NCBI GenBank assembly: GCA_035539175.1
Contig: DATLIY010000007.1
Location: 868,001 to 932,000, forward strand
Source of the DNA: Acidisarcina sp.
GTDB taxonomy: Bacteria > Acidobacteriota > Terriglobia > Terriglobales > Acidobacteriaceae
DNA: 64,000 nucleotides
Direction: 5' to 3'
Under the pieces are notes generated by a model. The model was not told where the DNA came from. It ran no database searches and saw nothing but the letters and a program-made list of their open reading frames with translations. Of this stretch, positions 40,201 through 55,200 are shown piece after piece. The first letter of the stretch is position 1; each line of letters opens with the position of its first letter. The position numbers were made by a program, and so were the translations under genes.

Positions 40201-43200
40201 GCCAAGGAAGGTAGCCACGACCAGCAGCAACGGCGCGAGCAGGTGAACCAGCTTATCGGCGGAGCGAGGAATGATGTTTTCTTTGGTCAGCGTCTTGACG
40301 CCATCGGCAATGGGCTGAAGGATGCCGAAGGGGCCGACGCGGTTAGGGCCGTAGCGATTCTGAATACGCCCCAGTCCCTTGCGTTCGAGGACGGTGATGA
40401 GAGCGAAGAGCAGCGGAAAGAAAAGAATGATGGGGACAACGGAGATCAATCCGGCAACAACAGGTTGCGCAGCGGCGGGCACGTATCCCACCAGCCAGTG
40501 CTTCAGAATCACAAAAATCTGATCGATCGTCTCAGTCATCGTTCCAGTCCATCAATCCCTGCAAGTCGAACACATCTATTTTCTGACGGGCAGTAAAGCG
40601 CTCGTCGATTCTGTACTGCCGCGGGGTGGCGATGCTCATACTAACCTGTATCGCCCGCAACTGACTACTGTTCCCGCAGCCCGGTTACTTCTCGTTTGCC
40701 GCCTCCACGGGAGCTGCTGGCACGGGATTGGCCACCTTGGCAGCCGCCGCTTTGGCCTTCGCCTCGGCCTTGGCCTTCTCCTCGGCGAGCACCTGGTCCG
40801 TCACCGCGGCTTCGGACGGATGAATCGCGTGGTAATGCGCATCCGGCTTGGCGAGCCTGTCTTTATGCCACAAAAGGCCGCCGAAGCGGTCATCGGTGCT
40901 GAGCTCGTATACGTTATCCATCTTAATGGCTTCGAAGGGGCAGACCTCGACGCAGATCTGACAGCTCATGCAGACAGAGACGTCGATATCGAAGCGAGCG
41001 GGATAGAACTGCAGCTTACCCAGGGCATCGGGCTTCTTGTCCTTGCTCTTCTCGATGTAGATGCACTTCGGTGGGCACTCTTTTTCGCAGATCTGGCAGG
41101 CGACGCAACGCAGCCCGGCCTGCCAGTCGTCTCCGTCATACACAAGGAATGGATAATCACGCGCGGCTTCCGGCAGAGGCAGGCGCTCTTCAGGATACTG
41201 AACGGTAGTCAGCCGCTCCTTGCTGACGTAGCTGCCGAAGAAGTTTCTCGCCGTCTCCGCCAGCCCTTTTACAATTCCTTCGCCCAGCATAACTTCTCCT
41301 GAAGATTGACTTCTTATCGATCCACTTCGCCCAGCACGATATCGATGCTGCCGAGAATGGCAATGGTGTCCGCGATGTAGTTGCCGATGCACATATCTTC
41401 AAGCACCGTAAGGTTGACAAAGCTGGGAGCCCGCACGCGGTAGCGATATGGATTTCCCGTACCATCGCTGATCAGATAAAAGCCGAGTTCGCCCTTGGGA
41501 GCTTCAATGCGGCCGTAAGCCTCCCCTGCCTTGGGGCGGAAGCCTCGGAGCTTCGCCTTGGGATCCATGATGGGGCCTGGCGGAATATCTCGCATGGCCT
41601 GTTCGAGGATCTTGATCGACTCGCGCATCTCGAGAATACGGATCATGTAGCGGTCGTAGACATCGCCGTTTTCGGCCAGAGGCACCCGGAAGTCGAAGCG
41701 GTCGTAGATGCCATACTTGTCCACTTTGCGGATGTCGTAGTTGATGCCACAGGCGCGCAACAGGGGCCCGGTGATTCCAGCATTGATGGCCAGTTCGCGC
41801 GAGAGCACTCCGACGCCCTGGGTGCGGGCCATCAAAATTTCATTCGTCCCGAGCAGATTCTCAAACTCATCGAGGAAGCGCGGAAAGGCATCGACGACCT
41901 TCTTCGCGGCGTCGAGCCAGCCAGGAGGCAAATCCACCCGGCATCCACCAAAGCGCATGTAGTTGCACATCATGCGGGAGCCGGTCAGCGACTCGAAGAG
42001 ATCGAGGATTTTTTCGCGCTCGCGGAAGGCATACATCAAGGGAGTGCCGCTGGCTCCCAGATCCTGCACAAGGAAACCGATCACGCCGGCATGATTCTGC
42101 AGGCGGGTTAGCTCGGCGGTAATGACCCGCAGATACTGGGCGCGCTCGGGAACTTCGAATCCAGCCAGCGTTTCGACAGAGAGCGCGTATGCCCAGTTAT
42201 TGGTCAGCGAACAGATGTAGTCCAGGCGGTCGGTATACGGCATGGATGCCAGATAGCTCTGGCCTTCGCCAAGCTTCTCATGGTTCCGATGCAGGTAACC
42301 GAAAACCGGCTTGAGCTTGACGACACGCTCGCCGTCGAGCACCACGTCCATGCGGAAGACACCGTGCGTGGAGGGATGGTGCGGCCCCATCGAGACTTCG
42401 AGGAGTTGTTCCTCGCCAATCTCGCCGGTAAGCTCTCGCGTCCGCTCTTCGTTCGTTGCTGCTGTGGTCTCTGTCATGCTGCTCATCTGCGGTTCATCGC
42501 CGCGGTAACGGTTTCTTCTGGCCGGTCTCCCTCGCGGAGAAGGCCGATGCTAAGACTGCTGGCGGCTCGACTCCTCCCGTGCCCGCTGCAGGACATGGTC
42601 ATGCGGAGTCGGCTCGTACTCATAATCGTCCGCCTCCACGTAATCCTTGCGCATGGGGTGGTCCTTAAAGCCCTCCCACATCAGGATTCGCCGAAGGTCG
42701 GGATGACCGTCAAAAATCACTCCATAGAGATCGAATATCTCCCGCTCCTGGAACTCCGCGGAGCGCCAGACCGGCGTCATGGACGGGAGATGCACCTTGT
42801 CGGCGCGGTCTTCGGTTCGCAGGCGAAGGATGACCGGCCCATGCTTCTTCTCAATCGAAAAGAGGTGGTAGACAACCTCCAGGTAGCCGGGAACCATTGT
42901 CTTCTGGACCTCCTCGACTTCCTGCTCGACGCCCTCGACCAACTTCTTCACCTTTACTTTTTCGCTGACCTCACGGGGCAGCCAATCGACGCCGCTGGCA
43001 TTGGAGCATTGGTCGAAGCAGAGCTCGCGATCGTCACGCAGAAACTTCGCGACCGCCAGCGCGTGCTCGGAATCGAGCAGCAGCGAGTGCTGCGCGGAGG
43101 GGCTGGGATTGTAAACAATCTCCACCCTGGCTCCCGGAACGGCAGCTTGAATTTGGGCTTGAATCTGCTCGACTGTCATCCCTGCGCGCCATCCTTACTG

Positions 43201-46200
43201 CTAGCGATTGGCCAGACGAGAGTGTTGCTGCGCGGCTCCAGATCGTGCTCGCCAAACTCGGGTACAACAAACTCGCTGGGCAGATTCTCGTTCAGGTGTC
43301 TTGCACGGTCCGCGCCGGTGAGATGCTGCTCGTCGATCTTCTTCTGCAGCGTCATGAATGCGTGAATGAGCGCCTCCGGCCGCGGAGGGCATCCGGGGAT
43401 GTGAACATCAACAGGCACGTAGCGGTCGATTCCCTTCAGCACGTTATAGCCCTGCTTGAAGGGGCCGCCGGAGATGGCGCAGGCGCCCATCGCGATGACG
43501 TATTTGGGCTCAGGCATCTGGTTGTAGAGGCGAACCACCTGCGGAGCCATCTTCTTGGTGACCGTGCCGGAGACAATCATCAGATCGGCCTGCCGGGGAG
43601 ACGGACGAAAGACCTCTGCGCCAAAGCGCGCCAGGTCATAACGTGCCATGGTGGTAGCGATCATCTCAATGGCGCAACAGGCGAGGCCAAAGGTCAGCGG
43701 CCAGACGGAGTTCTTCCGGCCCCAGTTATAGAGCTCCTCCAGGGTCGTGGTGAAGATCCCCTGCCGGCTCATCTCGAGTTTGAGTTGCTCATCGATCACG
43801 TATTTTGACCTGACTTCCAAGTACACACTGCTGACTTTCCCAGCGGCTGCTCCACTTACGTGGAGAGCAGGACGCCCTTACGGCTGGCCCAAATCAAACC
43901 TTCTACAAGCAGCAGGAGGAAGACCAGCATGGCCAGACACGCTCCCACCGTCAAACCCGTAAAGGCTACGGCAAAGGGGAGAAGAAAGACCGCCTCCACA
44001 TCGAAGATCAGAAAGACGATGGCATAGAGATAATACCCAGCCTTGAACTGAATCCAGGCCTCTCCCTTGGACTCCAGACCGCACTCATAGGTAGCGTTCT
44101 TATACGGTCCGGGCTTCTCCGGGGAATACACTTTTGCCCATATCCAGGCCAGCAAAAGCGGCCCCACGCCAAAGCCGATGGCGCAGAGAAACAGAATCAG
44201 GAGAGTCAGATAGGCACCGTTCATCATCGTTTTCGAAACCGTCTCTGTTCGAAACTACTCTTTTATTTCAGTCACTTACCTTGCCTGCATCCCGCATCGG
44301 AAAATGTCTCGCAGCCCAGGGTAAGCCCTTCCACACTTTGGCGATCATATGCCCCGCGTGAAGGGTGTTTCTGTGATTCGTATCACTTTTTGAATCTTGC
44401 TATGGAGAGTGTATGACAAAAGCCTAGAAGAGAACCAATGGAAGCTGTGACTATATCGACACGATCTTTGCATAAATCGGAATCGGCACGTTCCACCATA
44501 GAAAAAGGTTGAACCCCCGCAAAGATGGGTCTGTTTTGCACAACCCCTTTGGATCTCCGGAACAGGCTCAACGAAACGCGGGCAGTTGGAACTTTGTCGT
44601 CAGCGTAGCGGCGGAGGAGGGTCCGGCCCACGCCGTGTAGGCGCCAGGTTCAACGGACCATTTGCCCTCGGCAGTCCAGACCGCGAGCTGGGCAAGCGGC
44701 ACGCGGAAGGTAACCGTCTTCACTTCTCCCGGATGGAGGTGGACGCGGGAGAAACCCTTGAGCGCACGACCGGGGGTTTCCACACTGCTGACGTCTTCCC
44801 GCAGATAAAGTTGGGCCACCTCATCGCCCTCCACGTTGCCGGTATTTGTAACTTGCACGGTTGCGATTATGTCCTCCCTGCTGGTGGCAGGCGCCTGGAT
44901 GCTGAGCGCGTCATAGCGAAAGGTCGCGTAGCTAAGGCCGTAGCCGAAGGGGAAGAGGGGCTGGCCGTCGTCGTCCATGTACTTGTGGCTCTTCGATGGA
45001 TGAAAGTTGTAGAAGTCCGGAAGCTGGCCGACGCTGCGCGGGAAGGTGATGGTCAGGCGTCCAGCGGGATTGTTGTCGCCAACGAGCGTCTCGGCGATGG
45101 CGCGGCCGCCGAACTCGCCGGGATACCAGGCCTCCAGGATTGCAGGAACATGATCTTTGGCCCAGCCAATGGTGAGTGGACGGCCATTCTGGAGCACCAG
45201 GACGGTTGGTTTCCCGGTGGCGATGACCGCCTCCAGCAATGCCTCCTGATTGCCGGGAAGATCGAGGCTCGTGCGGTCAAAGCCTTCGCCGGAGATACCC
45301 TGTTTCTCCCCTAATCCGAGAATCACGACATCGGCGGCCTTTGCCCTGGCAACGGCAGAGGAAATGTCGGCTCCCTCATCGAAGGAGACCTCGGCGTGGG
45401 GCAGCGCCTGCCGGATGCCGTCAAGCAGGCTGATATGAGCGCCCTGGCCCTCCACAGCGTAATCCCCATATCGGGCAACGTTGGCGTTAGGGCCGATGAC
45501 AGCGATATGCCCGAGATCCCTGGAGAGTGGCAGCAGGTGATTGTCGTTTTTCAGCAGCGTCATCGATTGGCGCGCCGACTCCAGCGAAACGTCAAGATGC
45601 GCGGGAGAGCGATGCACCTTCGCATCCAGCGTCGGATCGACCATCGGGCGATCAAAGAGGCCGAGCGCAAACTTGACGCGGAGTACTGAGGAGACGGCGC
45701 GGTCGAGGGCGATCGGCGAGAGGGAGCCATCCTTGATGCCGCTGACAATTGCTCCTTGAAAGATAGCGTGATCGAAGTCGTAGAACTGCATATCGACTCC
45801 GGCGTTGATGGCCATGACGACAGCGTCCTTTGGCGTGGCGGCGACGTGATGGGTGTCATAGAGGCGGCGGATTGCGCCGAGGTCGGAGAGCACAAAACCC
45901 TGAAATCCCCACTCGTCACGGAGAATCTTTTTCAGCAGGAAAGGATCTGCGGTAACCGGGATGCCATCGATCTCATGGTACGCAGCCATAGTGCCCATGG
46001 CCTTGCCTTCGCGAAAGGCCGGCTCAAAGCCGCGGAGCATGATGGAGCGCAGTTCCCTCTCGCCGATGTGGACAGGAGAGGTATTCGTGCCCGACTCCGG
46101 CGAACCATGGCCGGCAAAGTGCTTGGGTTCTGCGATCAGGGTGTGATCGCTGGCGAGCGAATCCCCCTGATACCCCTGAACATAAGCCAGGCCCATTTGC

Positions 46201-49200
46201 CCGGTAAGGTACGGGTCCTCGCCGAAATCCTCTTCCACCCGGCCCCAGCGCGGTTCGCGGGCAAGGTCGAGCACCGGGGCAAAGAGCATCCCAACGCCGG
46301 TGGCGCGCGCCTCCGACGCAATTGCGGCTGCTGTTTCCCGGGCAAGCGCCGGGTTCCACGTCGCGGCAAGATTGATCGGCGCCGGGAAGACGGTACCGTT
46401 GCTGAATCCGTGCAGCCCCTCCTCGGCAAAGAGCGCCGGAATGCCAAGGCGCGAGTGCTGCAGGATCCAGGTCTGGATGCTGTTGTTGAGTGACGCTGAT
46501 CCGTAAAGGTCATGGATGCTGCCTACGCCAAGCGTGCCCCACAATTTTTCTGCCTGGTCGCTGAGGAACATGGCATCGTTGGCGGCGTGGGTGTCGTCCG
46601 TCTTCTTATCAATGAGCCCGGGAACTCCGGCATACATATCCAATTGGCGCGCCTTCTCTTCCACCGTCATGCGCTGGAGCAGGTCGCGAACCCGTGCTTC
46701 GATGGGAGCATTGGCGCGTTTGTAGAGAGCATTGGGCGGCACAGCCGCGTGCGACTGCTGCGCGATGGACGCAGGCATGCAAACAAACAGCGCAACAGAA
46801 AGACAACTGGCGGCAGTGCGGCACGCAACGCGGTATGCCATAAAAGGAAAGTCCTCTCGTGAATGGTTTCTAAACATCAAGCCCGCTAAGTCAAACAGAA
46901 AATGGATCGCAGCCGTTCTCGCCGGACCAGTTGTAATGCCTCGTTGCCGATGATGCAGAGGACCCATTTTCGAAGCGCCAATCCTGTGGAGTAGTCTCTG
47001 AAAGCCAGTCGAGTGCGCGACCGTGCGAGTCTCCCGCGGCGGCAATGGCGAAGGCTTCCCGGATCGCTGCGCGCTGCTCTTCGCCGATCGCGTCCGGCGC
47101 AGGAGAGAGAAAAAGAGCGGTTCCGCTGCGGGCAACCAGATCGAGCCAGTCGCGCGTCTGCGGCCAAGGAACAGCCTTGGTGATTGCGACGCAATCGGCA
47201 TCCTGCACGAAGAAGGTTCCGTGCTGCGGCAGGCGATAGGCGAGGGTGTTGACGCCCATGCGCCGCGTACGCTCCCACGCTTGACCGCTGGTGTCGTCCC
47301 CGGTGCGCTGCAGCTCGAACAGCCCCGCCGAGAGATGGCCGACGGTATTACAGCCGAGGATAAGCGGGCTGTCTCCAGCAGCCTTTCGGATCGCGGTATA
47401 GAAATCGAGGAGGATCTCCGCATTGGTCCTGGACCGGTCCGAGAAATGCCATCCGGAATTGGTTGGCTGCGCGCCCATCTCGGAACCCCACTGGCCCAGC
47501 AGGTCATACGTGGAGAAGTCATGCTTGATGAGTTCGAAGCCCCACTGGACCGGGTGGCGAATTCTGGCCAAAGCGGCCTCCAGTGCCTCGGGAATCGTGG
47601 GGTCGTAGGCCAGCTCTGCGGCGCGACTGCGGCGCGAACCAAAACGCGCAGCAGGAAGCAACAGGTTAGTGTTGGCATCCTTGGGCGCTTCCAGCGGGCG
47701 AACCCAGATACCGGGGCGAACCGTGCGGCGGCGAATCTCCTCGGCGACGCGCGCCATATCGGGGAAGGTGCTGTTCCCCTCCCACCCCATATCGATAACG
47801 GAGAAGGGGCGATACCCTCCGGAGAGCGACAAGGAGGCGATCAGATCCGTATCCCGATAGATCTGCGCCGAAGTGTTCTTGCCATAGGCGTAGTACCAAT
47901 CATTGGTGCCGTAGATCGGTCCCTGGGGCAGGCGCGGGTGGGGAGACAGGAGGCGGCAGAAGCTGGCGACCGCCTGAAGAGGCTGTTCGCCAGTGGAACC
48001 ACGCCGCGCCAGCACCGTTGCTGCGTGAAGCTCGCGCTGGCCCAGCAGGACACCCATGCCGCCGTTGCTCACATCCAGCCAGAGAGATATGCCTTCCCGG
48101 TCCATTTGCCAGAAGCAGAGGGCGCGAGCGCCGGTACGCACTCCGTAGCAATGCACGCCGTCTGCGGCCTGGGTGGCAAAGTACCAGGGCATGGCCCGCT
48201 CGGGAACAAAGCCTCGCCACGCCAGATCGCCATAGCTGCGCTCCCATGCATCGCCCATGATGAGAACGGAGGCGTTGACCGGCATGCTCCAGCGCAGATG
48301 GATACGGGTGAGCGGCACCGCAGCGGCGGCGAGGTCAATGGACAGCTCGCCGGACTGAATCCCCGTCCTAACTTCAGTCCGGACCTCGATGCCCGAGGCG
48401 CGCCAGGTAGATTGCGAGCGGGCCAGAGCAATGGCCCGCGGCGAATCTTCCGCATAGGCGGTGACGCGGTCAGGCATGCGAAGGATTTCGCACCAGGATG
48501 CAGCCGCAACTCCGGGCTTGCTTCCCGGCTGCCCGGCCACACCGCTCGCACCGCTGGCAACCGTGGCAGCGAGGGCACCTCCAACAAAGGAACGTCTTGT
48601 AAACCGGCTCAACAGACTACCTCCATCCAGGCGAGCGAAGTACCCGTCCGGCCATGGCAACGCGCGAGAGACAAGAGCGATAGCGGATGGTTCTGCCGAC
48701 GAGTTCCAATAGCTTTTGAAGATTGGCGAAAATATATAGGGTTCGCTGGGCGAAGTCCAAGAAGCAAAGCCGAAACAGCGCCGTGACAGCGCACGAAAGA
48801 TGCGGATCGTGATGCGGATTACTTCAGGCAAAAGCAGGATCGCTTATGATTCGTTATGGCTTCGAACCCGACCAATCCTAATCCAACCCGGCATATTGAG
48901 ACGCTGGCAGTGCATGCGGGCCAACCCGTCGATTCGGCAACGAGCGCGGTGGCCACGCCTATCTATCTGTCCACAACCTTTGAGCGCGGCGTGGAGGGGG
49001 ACTATCCACGTGGGTTCTCCTATTCGAGAGACGACAACCCAAATCGCGCTGCGCTGGAGAAGTGCGTGGCTGCAATGGAAGGTGGAACGCGTGCACTGGC
49101 CTTTCCCTCGGGCATTGCAGTGGCGTCGGCAGTGCTGCAGGCGCTCCGCCCCGGGGATCATGTTCTCGCGCCCTCCGACATTTATCACGGCTTCCGCAAG

Positions 49201-52200
49201 GCCGTGAGCGGCGTCTTCGATCACATGTCCCTGCAAGTTAGCTACGTGGATTTTTCTGACGCAGCAAATGTGGCGGCCGCCTTGCGTCTCAACACCAGGC
49301 TGATCTGGATGGAGACGCCCTCAAATCCGCTGCTGAAGATCACCGATATCACGGCGATTGTCGAGATCGCGCGCAAGGCAGGCGTGACGACGGTGTGTGA
49401 CGGCACCTTTGCCACTCCCGTGCTCCAGCGGCCGCTGGATTTTGGAGTGGATCTGGTAGCGCACTCCACCACAAAGTATTTTGCCGGTCACAGCGATGTG
49501 GTCGGAGGAGTTCTGATCTGCCGCAAGGAAAACGCCGTCTTTGACCACGCGCGGCGCTCACAGCGGCTGGGAGGAGCGGTGCCTTCTCCGTTTGACTGCT
49601 GGTTGACGCTGCGAGGCATTGCCACACTTCCCTGCCGGGTGCGGGTGCAATCGGCTTCCGCGCAGGCCATCGCGGAGTTTCTCAATAGACACGCATCGGT
49701 GGAGCTTGTGTTTTATCCCGGGCTGCCAAGCCATCCAGGGCACCAGACCGCGCGCCGCCAGATGAGTATGTTTGGCGGTGTGCTCTCGTTCCTGGTCAAA
49801 GGAGGATCGGAGGCGGCGATGCGAGTGGCTGCAGCCACCGAAATTCTGATTCGCGCCACCAGCCTGGGAGGCACCCACAGCCTGATAGAACATCGCGCAT
49901 CCGCCGAGGGACCCCAGAGCCAGACACCGCAGAACCTGCTGCGTCTGTCCATAGGGCTCGAGAATACCGAGGATCTGATTGCGGATCTGGACCAGGCGCT
50001 GAAACGCGCCAAGGCCTAAAGGGAGTCAGGCGGGCGAACCACCGGAGCAGATGCGGCAGATGGCTTCGCCGAAGTTCGCCGCCTTGGCCGGGCCAATGCC
50101 GGGGATCGTCAATAGATCGTCCTCCGTCGCGGGCGCTTCATGAGCGATGGCGCGCAGTGTCTTGTTGCTGAGGATGCAGTAGGCCGGGACATTTCTCTCC
50201 CTGGCTTCCGCCATCCTCCACTCAACAAGTCTTTTGGCAAGCTCCTCGCCGGAGGAGCTGAGGGTGACGTCTGGCTCCTGCCGCGGCTTTGATGGCTTCT
50301 TTCCGGAACCCTGGCGCTTCCCACCCGATGCAGCGGCAGAGTGCTTCATGACCAGGTTGAGCGGGGCCGCCTTCTCCAGATTCTCGCCCTTCAGTGTCAG
50401 TGTGGCTTTGCGGTACGGGATGGTTCTGCCTTCGGTCTCAAATTCGGCGTCTTCAAGGTCCACCAGTCCCAGGCGAGCCATTGCCGCCAGCAGATCCTCG
50501 AAATCATTGCGGCTCATGTCCTCGCGGGGAAAGAGCTCCTTGTAGAGCTTCCCGGTGGATCGGGATAGGGTGGAACGCAGAGCCTCAACGATAGCTTGCA
50601 CCGTGCTGCGCTCTTCACCCGTCCCGGTGCGGAAGCGGCGTGCGACGCAGCGCTCCGGAGCGCAGGAATCGCAGACTCCGCAGGCACGCTGGCCATCGGC
50701 ATTATCGCCGAAGTGGCGCACCAGCGCGGACATCCGGCACTGGGTGGACTCGGCAAAGCGCATCACCAACTCAATCTGCGTGCGGCGGCGTTGCGCCTGG
50801 GAGACATAGGAAGTACGCCACCCCGTATCCCCGGCAGTAACGTTATCCGCGTAGTCGAGAACACTGCCTCCATGGATCGTGAGCTTTTCCATCGCCTTGT
50901 CGAAGGTGTCCGGATCCATGTGGAGCGACTCCCGAAGCTCTTCGCGATTGCGAGGATCGCGGGCCAGCTTGCGATAGATATTGTCGAGCACCTCGGCGCG
51001 GGGATAATCGCGCTCGAAGAAGAAGTCCTGCATGCGGCGGTCAGACCAGGAATACATCAGGATGGTGCGGCTGGGCTTGCCATCGCGGCCCGCGCGGCCG
51101 ATCTCCTGGTAGTAGGCTTCGAGGCTGGAAGGCAACGCAGTATGGATGACCGTGCGCACATCCGCCTTATCGATCCCCATGCCGAAGGCAATCGTGGCAA
51201 CGACGGCCTGCAGGCGACCGGCAAGGAATTGCCTCTGGACCTTATCGCGGTGCTCGGGATCGAGCCCGGCGTGATACGCGGCGGCGGGGAAGATCTGCGA
51301 TAGCTCGCGCGCCAGGGCCTCCGCCTGCTTGCGCGTAGGCGCGTAGACAATCGCAGGCCGGCGCTCCTCCTTGGAGAGCAGAGTGCAGACAGACTCCGAC
51401 CGGCGCGACGGAACCACCTCCACCACTTCAATCGCCAGGTTCTCGCGGCGGAAACCATGAATAAAGCACGCAGGCTGAACCATGCCCAGTTGTTGGACGA
51501 TGTCCTTTTGCACCACGGGCGTTGCGGTAGCGGTAAGCGCAATGACGGGCGCTGGCCGCAGCGCCGGCATGTGCTGGCCCAGCGTGCGGTAGTCAGGCCG
51601 GAAATCGTGCCCCCATTGCGAGATGCAGTGCGCTTCGTCAATGGCGATGAGCGATGGCCTGCGTTTGGCCAGCATCTCGGCAAAGCCGGGGACGCGCAGC
51701 CGCTCCGGGGCGATGAAGAGAAAGTTCAGCGATCCGTTCAGGTAATCGATACAGGCCTGGCGGGAGGCGGAGCGGTCCATCCCGGAGTGGATGCGAGCGA
51801 CCGAAAGCCCCAGCGCCGATAGCTTGGCCGCCTGGTCCTCCATAAGAGCAATGAGCGGACTGACCACCAAAGTGGTGCCGCCACGAGCCAGCGCGGGAAG
51901 TTGATAGCAGAGCGACTTGCCTGCGCCCGTCGGCATGACAAGGAGAACATCGCGGCCCTTGATGGAGGCCTGGCAAACAGCCCTCTGGTTGGCCCGGAAG
52001 GAGCGGAAGCCAAAGGCGCGATGCAGAAGTTCATCGAGAGTTTCGCTGGTTTTCGAAACGGCAAGTGCTGCACGGGTATGAGACATGAGTTGCGGTCTCT
52101 CTGATTCTAGTGCATACCTGCCGCGCTACACGGAAGCGGCAAAGCGAGAGGCGTAACTCTGTACTCGATCGAAAACGAGATCCGAGGATGGATGCATAAG

Positions 52201-55200
52201 AAAAAGGGACGGCGGAATGCCGTCCCTTTTCTTTGAAAATTCAGATCGAACTACAGAACCTGAACGTTCTCTGCCTGCCAGCCCTTCGGTCCCTTGGTTA
52301 CGTTGAACTGAACCGCCTGACCCTCCTGCAGCGTGCGGAAGCCATTGGCCTGAATCGCGGTGTGATGAACGAAGACGTCCTCTCCGTTTGCGCGGCTCAG
52401 AAATCCAAATCCCTTTGCGTCGTTAAACCACTTCACTGTTCCCTGTTCCATTGTTTCTTTTCCTTCACTTCATTTGTTGAAATTACGCTGAATTCAATTC
52501 GGGGTGTCAGCAAGTAGTGCGACTGCAAGTGCAGAACGAGCAGAAAACCGAAATCCGTATTCGACGTCCTGCAAGTGTACCCCGATATTGAAAAAAAATG
52601 CAATAGCTGAAACGTTAAGGATGAGAAAAATCCCAGCTTCGTCTGAAGGGTTAGATGCAAAAACGTCGTGGAGGTACGGAAAAGACTGCAGTTACCCACG
52701 TGCAAGAATTCGCGAGTTCTTCTCGGAATTTTAAAAATTATTTCGTCAAGTCGGGGGATGATGGGCTGTGCTCACCCCGAATAGTCCAACTGTGTCCCGC
52801 AGGCTCTCCTTGCTAGCCGAAGAGTTGTCCGGCTATGAGACAGCAGCCCAGACGCCAACGCTGCACCCCAGGATTGAGGAAGAATCGCAGCCAAAGCCCT
52901 ACGTTGGCGGGGAGTTTGGCAAGTACAGCGTTCGCCTGGCAGCCTCCATGGAGGAGCGCGAACTGGCCTGCAGATTGCGCTTTAAAGTCTTCAACATCGA
53001 GCTGGGAGAGGGCCTGCAGTCCTCTTACAACACGGGCCTTGACCGGGACGAATACGATCTCTTCTGCGACCACCTGATCGTGGAGGAGAAGCTGCACCGC
53101 CGCATCGTGGGCACCTATAGAATGCAATCCGGCGCCACGGCCGCGCAAAACCTGGGCTATTACAGCGCGCAGGAGTTCGATTTCTCCCCCTATGAGCCAC
53201 TGCGGGGAGAACTTCTGGAGCTGGGACGCGCCTCGATCGATCGCGAACACCGCAGCAGTGAAGTGCTGACCCTCTTGTGGCGCGGGATTGCACAATATGC
53301 CAAGTTCCACGGATTGAGGTATTTAATCGGCTGCTCCTCGCTGACCTCGCAGGACCCGCAGGCGGGGTGGTCAATGTTTCAGCAACTGTCAGGGTTCCTG
53401 GTAGCTCCCGAGCTGCAAACCCAGCCAACCACGGCATTTGCCCTGCCGCCGTTTACCCCTCCTGCAGAGGACGCGGTGCCACAGGCGATTGCCAAGGTAC
53501 CGAAGCTGCTTCGGACGTATATTGGAGTGGGTGCAAGAATTTGCGGCACACCGGCGTGGGATCGGGAGTTTGGCACGATCGATCTGCTGACCCTGCTTGA
53601 TCTTCACCAGCTTACGCCCGCCGCGAGAGCCCGTTTCGTAGCAAACGACGCTCAATAGTTCGATAGAAAGATGTTGAAGACTCTTCGGGGACTGGTTCGG
53701 CTCGTCATTTTACTCGGCTCTCTGGTGCAGGCAATGGCTAGCCTTTGGCTGCTGATTCTGCGGAACAGGGGCCACATCAGCACACGACAACGCGCAGAGG
53801 CGGTGCAGCGCTCCTGCCGCATGCTGCTGCGCCGGTTGTCGATCGAGCTCGACCTCCATGGCCAGCCTCCGAGGGACGGGCTGATCGTCGCCAATCATCT
53901 GAGCTTCCTCGACATTTTGGTCTTCGGAGCGGCGACCCCGTGCATCTTCATCTCCAAGATCGAAGTGTTACGGTGGCCGTTATTTGGACGGGCCGGAGCG
54001 CTGGCCGGAACGGTGTTTGTCGATCGCTCCCGCAGCGCGATCGGTAGCGACGCGACGGCACGAGTAGAAGAACTACTTAGAGAAGGCGTGTGTGTCGTGC
54101 TCTTCCCCGAGGGTACGAGCACAGACGGATCGCATGTGCTGGCTTTCTATTCCTCATTTTTTGAGCCGGCGGTACTGAGTCACTCCCGGATCACGGCAGC
54201 CGCAGTGGGCTATCCGCGGGGCGAGGGCTATATCGAGAGCGATATCTGCTATTACGGCGACATCACCTTCTTTCCTCGCCTGCTGGAAACGCTGAAACTG
54301 CGCCGGGTAGTCAGCCGACTCGACTTCGCCCAGCGGGGAGTGATTTACGAGAATCGGAAGGAAGCCGCGAGGCACACACGAGCAGAGGTGATCGCTCTGC
54401 GGGATCGGCAGATCGCTGCCAGCACCGGCGTTGCGGAAGCGATGCCGCAACCTGCTCACCCGGTAGTCGCAGGTTAGAGCAGAAACGGCAGCATTCCACC
54501 TGGGAAGCATCCGGTAACTCCCGTTGCCTTGGTGACAGTTGCCGCGTCGTCGCCGAGTCTAGCTCTCGAGTCTCTTGCGGGTACGAGTGGATCGAGGGGT
54601 GGAAAAGGTGCTGGTCTTTCTCGCCGGTCCTGTCGATTCCCTGACAACGAGACTGGTGGAGATGGGATGCTTGCGACCCGTTGACTTCGCCACATCTGGT
54701 TCCACCTGCGCCTGCAGGGCATGGAAGGCCGCCTGAGCGATCTCCACTCCGGAGAGCCGGATGGTAGTAAGCGGCGGCAAGGTGTACTCCGAGAAATGAA
54801 TATCATCGAGGCCAATGACCGAGAGATCCTCGGGAACGCGGACCCGAGCGTGATATGCAGCCTTGAGCACGCCGATGGCTGTCATGTCGTTGGAGCAGAG
54901 GATCGCGCTCGGATTCTCTTTCTGCGCGGCTATCTTCTGGAAGCCGCGGACTCCCGACTCCATCGTATGATCGCCTTCGATCATCCACGAATCGCGGAGA
55001 GGGAGTTTGAACTCCTTCAGGGCCTGGAGGAAGGCATCGCGGCGGCTGCGCGCCGAGTGCAGCGCCAGAGGTCCGCTGATAAAGGCAATGCGCTGATGGC
55101 CAAGCTTTACAAGGTGCTCGACAGCCAGACGAAATCCCATCTTATAGTCAAGCAGCAGGGTGCTGACGTGAGGACTGTCGAGAAGAAACTCGGTGAGCAC